Shown here one piece after another: positions 53,469 through 60,171 of a DNA stretch of 64,000 bases. Position numbers and translations under genes: made by a program. The stretch's first letter is position 1. Each line of letters starts with the position of its first letter. Origin of the DNA: an uncultured Paludibaculum sp. (GTDB taxonomy: Bacteria > Acidobacteriota > Terriglobia > Bryobacterales > Bryobacteraceae); the NCBI RefSeq assembly GCF_963665245.1, contig NZ_OY762269.1:992001-1056000 (forward strand), read 5' to 3'. The notes beneath the pieces are model-generated. The model was not told the DNA's origin, made no database searches, and was given only the letters and a program-made list of their open reading frames with translations.

Positions 53469-53859
53469 CGTAGGCCTCCTCAAGCCAACCCAGACATCTG
53501 AGAAGTTTTGTGCCGTCGATATTATCCTCGGCGGCGCACGGATGCAATCGTCTTTTGTGCTCTTTTCTTTCTTTTCGCCCGGGAGGCATTCCATCGAAAG
53601 GAGGCAAGTGCGCGGACGCCATTAGGCGCCAAACCAGTGCGCCAATCGGCGGAAGTGCTCGCCCCCCGCTGCCGCCCGGCTTCTTCTGATCGGCCTGAAG
53701 TGCCGCCACCGCGCCGGGCACGCCGCTCTTCTCCGCTGACGCCGCACATGCTCAGGCACCGCGCCAACGGGTTGCCAGACTGTGTTCCTCCCCCGTAGCA
53801 CCGATCCGCCGTCTGTGGCCTCCCAATATCTAGCAGGAACAGCGTGGATCGGCGGAGCA
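53469..53859. other. Intergenic region, no gene recognised
   Basis: About 390 bp between two minus-strand genes. The frames present are Arg/Ala-rich antisense-type readings. The receptor promoter should lie in 53469-53560. Confidence 0.45.
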
Positions 53860-54780
53860 TTATAAGTCCCCTTTGGCGCCAATCGCAGGTTCGGGCTCAA
53901 CAATGATTGCCTCGGGAAAGCTGATCTTTGGATAACGACACAGTTCACTGGTTGTCGCCCCATCCGCACTTACTCGCAACAAGCGGTTGACGATTGTGAT
54001 GATTACGTCACCCGTGCCGGGATTCCGCACCAACCCGGTCATGCAGCAGCCTTGCTCACCGGGGTCCGCAAACTCTGAGACCGTCCCGCTGGCACTCAAG
54101 TGAAACACCTTCCGATCCTTCCGATCATCGGGATAAACGTTGAGGAACAAGTAGCTCCCTGATCCGTCTGGAATCAACCGGCGGCTGGAGGTAACGGTGA
54201 CGCCGCTCACGGGAATGCGGGTCACCTCGCCATTGGCGGTGATTTGATGAAAAAGTGGGATTTTGGTCTTCGGGTCTTTGTTGCCAAATGCCCAGTTGCT
54301 GGTGTAGCCCAACAACAGGTAGCCATCGGATCCATCGCTCGCAAGCCCTGTGTGATTAAACCCCGGGTGTACTTGTGTTCGTGGAAACTCCACCCATTTA
54401 GCCACGGATTGCCCGTCCTCGGAGACACGCCACAGGATCGGCTTCCGCCCGTCAGCCACAATCAGGCTCCCCGACCGGTCCGCGATCACGGATTCCCATT
54501 CGGCCCCCGGCGGCGCCTTCGCGATTGTGCTCACCTCGCCCGCGCGCGTGACGCGCAAGAGTGCTGTCTTGGCGGCGACGACGTAGTTTCCGGCTCTATC
54601 TACCGTGAGATCGACGCCGCCCGCTCCGTGTGCGATGGTCGATACGGTCTTTCCATCCGCAGAGACGCGGATGAGACTATCCCTGTCGCTCTCTTGCAAC
54701 ACCACGTAGTTGACTGAACCGCCTGACAATGTGGCAATCGAGAGAAAGCAAGAAAAAAAGACAGACAAAGCCCGTTTCAT
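53860..54780 (-). CDS. Secreted beta-propeller protein
   Basis: The 306-residue protein has a signal peptide (MKRALSVFFSCFLSIATLSG) and GGAGG upstream. Six repeating strand sets resemble NHL/SMP-30-type blades: LIRVSADGKTVSTIAHGAGG, DLTVDRAGNYVVAAKTALLR, SVIADRSGSLIVADGRKPIL, ITANGEVTRIPVSGVTVTS, LSASGTVSEFADPGEQGCC, VRNPGTGDVIITIVNRLLRV. The C-terminus ends IGAKGDL without anchor. The function is unknown; ligand binding or a lactonase-like role is possible. Confidence 0.85.
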   Translation of the reverse strand: MKRALSVFFSCFLSIATLSGGSVNYVVLQESDRDSLIRVSADGKTVSTIAHGAGGVDLTVDRAGNYVVAAKTALLRVTRAGEVSTIAKAPPGAEWESVIADRSGSLIVADGRKPILWRVSEDGQSVAKWVEFPRTQVHPGFNHTGLASDGSDGYLLLGYTSNWAFGNKDPKTKIPLFHQITANGEVTRIPVSGVTVTSSRRLIPDGSGSYLFLNVYPDDRKDRKVFHLSASGTVSEFADPGEQGCCMTGLVRNPGTGDVIITIVNRLLRVSADGATTSELCRYPKISFPEAIIVEPEPAIGAKGDL

Positions 54781-55013
54781 GGTGAGCCTCCGTTACAGAC
54801 GAAGTGGAGCACCGGACATTCTGCCATAAGGCTATTCAGCAAACGGCAGCGTTTCTACAATAAGGCGGTGAACAAATATTGTCAATAGTAATAAAAACTA
54901 TCTCGTATAAATCTCGCGAGTATACATGAAAATGTACAGCTACATTGCCGTTTACTGTGGATGCTCAGTGCTGCCGAGGCAGTTGAAGCGCAGAGCTTGA
55001 ACAAGCTGCGGAA
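54781..55013. other. AT-rich spacer
   Basis: 54850-54960 is clearly AT-richer than the rest of the window (for example AAATATTGTCAATAGTAATA). No gene is visible. It could carry the promoter of the propeller gene or be transferred DNA next to the IS66 element. Confidence 0.4.
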
Positions 55014-55056
55014 GTGTTGCTGTGGGGCAACCCTCTGGATTGCCCCACAGCAACAC
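55014..55056. terminator. 17-bp perfect hairpin beside IS66
   Basis: GTGTTGCTGTGGGGCAA (55014-55030) and TTGCCCCACAGCAACAC (55040-55056) are perfectly complementary with a 9-base loop. There is no T-run, so a terminator role is uncertain; it may be a repeat or an insertion-preferred site. It ends 20 bp before the IS66 terminal repeat. Confidence 0.5.
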
Positions 55057-55134
55057 CTAGCCCGCCGGTGCCTTGCGTGAGCGCTACGCAAACCCCATCT
55101 TGAAGGAGTCCTTCGCCTGCCCCACTGTGAAGTC

Positions 55135-55464
55135 ATGCGCACGCGTGGACCCGAGGCATGGACGAAGTGGCGGGAGCTGGTCGCTGAGCAAGAGCGGAGC
55201 GGGCAAAGTGTGGCGGCGTTCTGTCGGGCACGTGGCCTTTCTCCATCTCACTTCTTTGCCTGGAAGAAACGTCTGATCCTGGCTGGCCCGCAACCCTTCG
55301 TCGAGGTCCACTTGGTGGACGCCGGCGGGGCGACTCAGGCGGCGGCTGGGCATGGATCGGCGATTGAGATTCGACTGCCCACCGGCCGGAGCCTGCTCGT
55401 CGAGCCAGGCTTCGATCCCAATCATCTGCGCGCTTTGTTGGCCGTGTTGGAGTCCCGCGTTTGA
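55135..55464 (+). CDS. tnpA: IS66 accessory protein TnpA (OrfA)
   Basis: The 109-residue protein has a helix-turn-helix N-terminus: AWTKWRELVAEQERSGQSVA, then FCRARGLSPSHFFAWKKRL, as in IS66 Orf1. It is required with TnpB for transposition in relatives. Its stop overlaps the start of the next gene by four bases. Confidence 0.93.
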   Translation: MRTRGPEAWTKWRELVAEQERSGQSVAAFCRARGLSPSHFFAWKKRLILAGPQPFVEVHLVDAGGATQAAAGHGSAIEIRLPTGRSLLVEPGFDPNHLRALLAVLESRV

Positions 55465-55847
55465 CCGGTCTGCCGAGCCTGCGCACGCTCGACCGCGAGC
55501 AAAGCGCGCGCATCTGGCTCGCCGCCGAGGCGGCTGACATGCGCTGCGGTTTCGACCGCTTGGCCGAACGCGTGAAAGCTGTCATCGGACAGGACCCCTT
55601 GAGTGGCCACCTGTTTGTGTTTCGCTCGCGCCGCGGCGACCGGCTAAAAATTCTTGTGTGGGATCGCGACGGCTTTGTTCTTTGGTACAAGCGGCTCGAG
55701 GCAGGCACTTTCAAACTGCCCCGTGTGGAAGCCGGCTCATCTTCGGTGGAACTGAGAGCCAGTGAACTGGCCATGGTTCTGGATGGAATCGATGTGTCGC
55801 GACTGAGACGGGTCGCCCGCTATGAGCGCGGCGCGCGCGTCGTCTGA
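55461..55847 (+). CDS. tnpB: IS66 accessory protein TnpB (Orf2)
   Basis: The 128-residue protein has the IS66 Orf2 pattern: IWLAAEAADMRCGFDRLAER, GHLFVFRSRRGDRLKILVWD, and GFVLWYKRLEAGTFKLPRVE. It overlaps tnpA by four bases, indicating translational coupling. Its exact role is unknown though it is needed for transposition in characterised IS66 elements. Confidence 0.95.
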   Translation: MTGLPSLRTLDREQSARIWLAAEAADMRCGFDRLAERVKAVIGQDPLSGHLFVFRSRRGDRLKILVWDRDGFVLWYKRLEAGTFKLPRVEAGSSSVELRASELAMVLDGIDVSRLRRVARYERGARVV

Positions 55848-55905
55848 ATCACAATAAAGCCAGTATTCGCGTAACCTTTATCCAGGAAATCGCATCTATT
55901 TATCC

Positions 55906-57549
55906 GTGGCCATTGGCAGCGGGAATTTGATCGACTTGCCCGAGGACAGCGCAGCGCTGAAGGCGATGGTGCTCACGCTGTTGGCCGAACGTGATTGCCA
56001 CGCCCAGCTTGCCGACGAGCAAACCCGCCGTGCCGATGAACAGACTCGCCGCGCTGAAGAACTCCGCGTGGAAATGCTCCGCCTTCAACTGGAATTGGAG
56101 CGTTATAAGAAGTGGTATTACGGTCCCCGCGCCGACCGGCTGCAATCAACTGGCGATCTGGCGCAGATGCTGTTCGACTTCGCCGCATCGATGGGCCAGA
56201 AGCCGGTTCATCCGGATGACGTTCCTGCCGAGACGCCACAGGACTCGGAAGTGCGCCGCGTGCGGCGCCGCAAAGGCCGGCGCAATCTCGCTAACTTTGA
56301 GAATCTCCCGGCCACCACGCATGTCCACGAGCTGAGCGCGGAACAGCGAGCCTGCCCCTGCTGTGGAACCGAGCGCCAGGAGATCGGCGCCGACGAGAGC
56401 TGGCAGATCGAGTATCTGCCCGGTCACTTCGAACGCATCCACCACGTGCGCAAGAAGTACGCCTGTACGGCCTGCGAGAACAGCGGCGGCAAACCCAGTA
56501 TCGAAACGGCGGCCAAGCCCGAGGCAGCAATTGACAAGGGGTTGGCCGGACCGGGCCTGCTGGCTTACATCGTGACCAGCAAGTTTTCCGATTACCTGCC
56601 GCTCTACCGGCTGGAAGACATCTTCGCGCGGCAGGGCTTCGAGATTTCGCGCGCCACCCAATCGGTATGGTGCGGCGATGTGGCAGACTTGGCCGAACCG
56701 CTGTACCAATTGATGGCGCAGCGAGTGCGGTCCTCGCATGTGGTAGCCACCGACGACACCATCATGCCGATGCTGAGCAAAGGCAAAACGGCGAACGCCC
56801 GGATGTGGATCTATGTGGGGGATGACAACCATGCCTACAACGTCTTCGACTTCACGCTGAACCGGGGCCGCGATGGGCCGAAACATTTTCTGAAAGATTA
56901 CCGGCAGGTTTTGCTGGCCGATGCCTACGGCGGATACAACGGCGTGGTGGCGGGCAACGAGATCACGCGCGCGGGGTGCTGGGCGCATTTCCGTCGCAAG
57001 GTAGTGGAGGCGGAGAAGGCGGCGCCGGAGATCGCGCGGAGCGTGGTGGAGGTGGTGCGCGCGCTGTATTCAGTAGAACGTCAGGCGGCCGCACTTCCGG
57101 TGGCGGAGCGGCTGAAGCTGCGCCAGGAGAAGTCTGTGCCGGTGGTGACGGGGTTACGGGAGAAGCTGCTGGGTTGGAAAGAACAGTTGCTGCCGAAGCA
57201 TCCGATGGCCGAGGCGCTGAACTACGCGCTGAGCCAGTGGGAGGAACTGACGGTGTTCTGCTCCGATGGAGCGGTGCCGCTGGACAACAACATCAGCGAA
57301 AGGGAAATGAAACGAGTGGTGCTGAACCGCAAGAACTCCCTCTTCGTGGGCAATGCGAGGGGTGGCCGGACCGCAGCGATTCTAGCGAGCCTGACGAGCA
57401 CCTGCCGCCGTCACGACGTGGACCCACAACTGTACCTGACGCAGTTGCTAACCAACCTGCCGTCGGTGCGCCTCAGCGACTTGGCCGACTGGCTGCCGGA
57501 TGCATGGAAGCGGCGTCAGGCAGCGCCGCCTGACGGCCCGATGAAGTAG
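55906..57549 (+). CDS. tnpC: IS66-family transposase TnpC
   Basis: The 547-residue transposase starts at GTG 55906. In order: a leucine-zipper-like coiled coil (about 25-70, ADEQTRRADEQTRRAEELRV), zinc-finger cysteines (CPCCGTER, YACTACE, about 148-190), and the DDE core with D283 (TDDTIMPMLS), D339 (LADAYGGYNG) and E465 (NNISEREMKRVVL). A C-terminal DDE_Tnp_IS66_C helix follows (SLTSTCRRHDVDPQLYLTQL). The gene looks intact. Confidence 0.97.
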   Translation: MAIGSGNLIDLPEDSAALKAMVLTLLAERDCHAQLADEQTRRADEQTRRAEELRVEMLRLQLELERYKKWYYGPRADRLQSTGDLAQMLFDFAASMGQKPVHPDDVPAETPQDSEVRRVRRRKGRRNLANFENLPATTHVHELSAEQRACPCCGTERQEIGADESWQIEYLPGHFERIHHVRKKYACTACENSGGKPSIETAAKPEAAIDKGLAGPGLLAYIVTSKFSDYLPLYRLEDIFARQGFEISRATQSVWCGDVADLAEPLYQLMAQRVRSSHVVATDDTIMPMLSKGKTANARMWIYVGDDNHAYNVFDFTLNRGRDGPKHFLKDYRQVLLADAYGGYNGVVAGNEITRAGCWAHFRRKVVEAEKAAPEIARSVVEVVRALYSVERQAAALPVAERLKLRQEKSVPVVTGLREKLLGWKEQLLPKHPMAEALNYALSQWEELTVFCSDGAVPLDNNISEREMKRVVLNRKNSLFVGNARGGRTAAILASLTSTCRRHDVDPQLYLTQLLTNLPSVRLSDLADWLPDAWKRRQAAPPDGPMK

Positions 57550-57596
57550 AGGCTGTCGGGTCGGAGGACCTGGGGTTCGCGTAGCGCTCACGACAT

Positions 57597-57690
57597 GACG
57601 GAGCAAATCCATTTGCGACTCCAAATCCCTCGCCTCCGGTGGATCAAAGCCATCCACAATCACCGGCAGCGGGCATCTGCGACGAGCGGA
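57597..57690. repeat. 41-bp repeat family, copy A (two units + hairpin)
   Basis: Starts ATGACGGAGCAAATCCATTT and continues GGATCAAAGCCATCCACAAT, followed by a GCATCTGC-GACGA-GCGGATGC hairpin. The same arrangement recurs at 59697-59835. The IS66 end abuts it. Confidence 0.6.
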
Positions 57691-58253
57691 TGCCGCGCCG
57701 CCTCTAGTCACGACGCATTTCTCCATACGTTTCCCCGCACGTTCCACGACTTGATGGTGCGAGGGCGTCTGCTGTTTTCTTACGAAGGATTGCTACAAAG
57801 CGAGCTTTGGCCTTAGCGTCCAAAGGCCGATTGTCATGCGCGTCGCCGTGAAGGTTCATGATGGTGCGCTCGACTTCAGGGCAGAACTCGACGTCGGACA
57901 CTCCGCGGCGAAATGCCTTGTACATAATTAGCGGGATCGATCTTCAGACGCTGCTCGTACCAATGTTGCGGTTCGAAATTATTGCTCGGCTTAGGTTCGC
58001 CACGACAGGGTCCTCTCCGCGTGACATGCCACCCGAGGCCGATGAGGAATTGTGTGCAGGTTAGCGACGGTACGGAGGCCCCACCGCCGAAGGCACCGAC
58101 CGGAGTTCCTTCCCAGGTGTGGGCGGAATATCTCTGCGCGCTTCTGCTATGATCGCTGCCGATAAGGCTGGTTGAAGAGGCAAGGATACAAACTAGAGTC
58201 GGGCGATGTTTGGCGGGCGCACGCCATTTTCGGACTATGGTAGCCTGTTTCCG
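57691..58253. other. Region with a possible frameshifted gene fragment
   Basis: On the minus strand near 57704-57925 a frame reads MYKAFRRGVSDVEFCPEVER then TIMNLHGDAHDNRPLDAKAK; just upstream in another frame is NNFEPQHWYEQRLKIDPANY. Their junction looks like a frameshift, so this may be the decayed 3' end of an accessory gene. I do not recognise the family. Confidence 0.25.
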
Positions 58254-58901
58254 ATGACGATTCGGCGTCTGGTCTGTCTGGTTGGCATCTTGCTGCTCAA
58301 CGGCGTAGTCGCGTGGTCCGCGACAATCTACTCGAACTTTGGCATCCCTGATCCTGACGGATCGGGTGGTGGATATTCGTTGGGGGTTGGTCACCCTCCA
58401 GGTCCATTCGGGGGATTTTACGGAGTCGCCGTGCCGTTCGTGCCGTCTACTACTTTCGTTCTGGATTCTATCCGCCTTCCCATGACCGCCTACACGAGCG
58501 CCCCGAACAATCAATTCACAGTAGAACTTCGTGACGGAGCGACCACGCCGGGTGCGGTCCTTGAGAGCTATTCGGTCACGCTCGCTGGCTTCTCGTTGGT
58601 GGACCTCACCTCCAGCCTGCATCCCGTTCTGAATGCGGGCACGGGTTACTGGGTTGCGGTCATTACGCCGAGCGCTGGTGGAGCGTGGGGGTGGGGTGGC
58701 GTCGACCGCCCTATTGGAACAGTGGATGTGATCGGGATCGAGGGTGGGGCTTGGAGTCCATTTATTGTGCCGCCCGTGTATGTTCCGGGTCTTGAGGTAA
58801 GCGGAACGGCTGTGCCCGAGCCAGCGACTTCCGGCGCCTTTTTTGCCCTGGTCGTCATCCTGTTCCTCAACCGTCGTGCGGCTCGAAACGATCCTGCATG
58901 A
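58254..58901 (+). CDS. PEP-CTERM sorted surface protein
   Basis: The start at 58254 (MTIRRLVCLVGILLLNGVVA) gives a signal peptide; an upstream in-frame ATG at 58206 is less likely. The 215-residue protein has a beta-sandwich of the choice-of-anchor type (TIYSNFGIPDPDGSGG, FVLDSIRLPMTAYTSAPN, VLNAGTGYWVAVITPSAGG) and a PEP-CTERM tail: VPEPATSGAFFALVVILFL followed by NRRAAR. In the family this tail is cut by exosortase (EpsH/XrtA) and the protein goes to the outer surface. No exosortase is in this window. Confidence 0.88.
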   Translation: MTIRRLVCLVGILLLNGVVAWSATIYSNFGIPDPDGSGGGYSLGVGHPPGPFGGFYGVAVPFVPSTTFVLDSIRLPMTAYTSAPNNQFTVELRDGATTPGAVLESYSVTLAGFSLVDLTSSLHPVLNAGTGYWVAVITPSAGGAWGWGGVDRPIGTVDVIGIEGGAWSPFIVPPVYVPGLEVSGTAVPEPATSGAFFALVVILFLNRRAARNDPA

Positions 58902-59696
58902 TCGGATCGCATCAACGCCCAGGCTAAGTTGTCGTCTGGCGCCCTAGTCGCGGACATGCCCGGGTCGCCGCTCCGACTGGATCGTCGGAAGTTACCCCAA
59001 ATTGGAGAGGGGAAGTCGGACAGCGTCTACCCATTCGTCTCCATCGCGGTCGCGAAGACAACTGGCGATGGGATGGACGGCATCTGCCTTGGGTCAGCAG
59101 TCCGTTGCCATGGACCGAATTCCGATGGAAGGGACTCCACGGCCGCCGGAGAAGGCCGATCCTGCGAGAAGAAACGGAAGTGGCGGTCGTCAACGCTTGC
59201 CGGTTCGGCATGCCATTGCGGCACGATAGCCGATGGCCCGAGTCGCAGCTTCAACCGAAAAGCAGGCATTCTCGAAGTACGGACCCCGGCCAAAACAACC
59301 AATCTCCCGTGATTTCTTCCACATACGGAAATTCCCTTGGGAGCCGGTGTCATCATCTTGACTGGGTGGGGATGCACGCACACCCGCCTTGGCGCATCGC
59401 GCGGCTCCGGCCCCCGATCCGCCGTGGTTCTTTGACATTTACATCTTCTATGCTCGGCTCTCTCCGTCCTTGCCCGTTCTCGCATATTCGGCCAGGCGGA
59501 CTTCGGCCTTTCGGCCGATGCCCGCGCTGGCCAGGATCGGGAAAAGGTGAAATTACAAAGCGAACCGAAATGTTCTTTCCAATCAACAAAAGGGACACTT
59601 CGCCCGAACCCAGCCCGAACCCGGCAGATCCCAAGGGGACGCGAGCTTCGCCAAGTCTTGTCTCTCACGGCCACTCCCAAAGTAACTACGGGTGAG

Positions 59697-59835
59697 GGAT
59701 CAAAGCCATTCACAACGGCAAATCCCTCGGCCATGACGGATCAAAGCCATTTGCGAATCCAAATCCCTCGCCTCCGGTGGATCAAAGCCATCCACAACCG
59801 CTGGAGGCGGCCACCTGCGGCAAGCGGATGCCGCG
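59697..59835. repeat. 41-bp repeat family, copy B (nearly three units + hairpin)
   Basis: Units start near 59697, 59738 and 59779, each with GGATCAAAGCCAT; the first two end in CAAATCCCTCGSC-type sequence. A CCTGC-GGCAA-GCGG hairpin follows (59811), as in copy A. Copy A and copy B flank the PEP-CTERM gene in direct orientation. Confidence 0.65.
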
Positions 59836-59878
59836 TCCCCTCCTGTCGACACGTGTTTGGTGTATTTCCCCTTGCGCT

Positions 59879-59911
59879 TCTACAGGAAATTGTTTAGTCT
59901 GTCCCTGTAGA
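59879..59911. promoter_or_regulatory. Candidate PadR operator
   Basis: TCTACAGG (59879-59886) and CCTGTAGA (59904-59911) form a perfect 8-bp inverted repeat with a 17-bp spacer, 18 bp upstream of the padR remnant start. PadR regulators bind such dyads in their own promoter. Confidence 0.45.
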
Positions 59912-59929
59912 AGAGCCAGGGGAGTCCGA

Positions 59930-60159
59930 ATGGAGCGAGAACGCCTTGGTCTGTCTCAAGGCACCCCGCATTTTTTGATCGTCATCACCATATACGCTGG
60001 CGCCGGGGCGGGAGATGGACCGCTTGGGGTGTGTCGGACAAGAGCCACCGCGCCAAGCATTGCGAGTTGACGCGCACCGGTCGCAAGCAGCTCGAGAACG
60101 AGTCCGCGACTTGGCGAAAGCTGACGTTCGCCGTGGGTCAAGTTTTGGACATGAGTTGA
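59930..60159 (+). pseudogene. PadR regulator remnant with internal deletion
   Basis: The start (MERERLGLSQGTPHFLIVIT) matches the PadR N-terminus with degraded helix residues. The C-terminus appears in another frame from about 60024: WGVSDKSHRAKHCELTRTGR then KQLENESATWRKLTFAVGQV, ending VLDMS at 60159. About 50 residues including the recognition helix and the LYPALHRME segment are missing. It lies 12 bp before the ADOP permease gene, so this permease has probably lost its own repressor. Confidence 0.75.
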
Positions 60160-60171
60160 GAAAGGAGCCTC

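Larger units (their letters stand above)
55077..57591 (+). mobile_element. IS66-family insertion sequence
   Basis: The 2515-bp element has 21-bp terminal inverted repeats: left GTGAGCGCTACGCAAACCCC(A), right inward GTGAGCGCTACGCGAACCCC(A), one mismatch. It holds the three IS66 genes in order tnpA-tnpB-tnpC. The flanking octamers (TGCCTTGC left, GACATGAC right) do not match, so the expected 8-bp target duplication is missing. Confidence 0.92.
58902..59929. other. About 1 kb without a supported gene
   Basis: A 235-codon minus-strand frame (59027-59734) has Arg/Pro/Ser-rich composition and no family resemblance, so I reject it. 59697-59835 is the second copy of the 41-bp repeat family and 59879-59911 a dyad. 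The rest is unexplained and may be degraded genes. Confidence 0.5.

Noticed and set aside
57876..58622. 248-codon minus-strand frame
   Set aside because: Most of it is antisense to the PEP-CTERM gene; only the last 40 residues look protein-like and are noted as a possible fragment.
59027..59734. 235-codon minus-strand frame in the 1-kb gap
   Set aside because: Arg/Pro/Ser-rich, runs through the repeat cluster, no ribosome site and no family.
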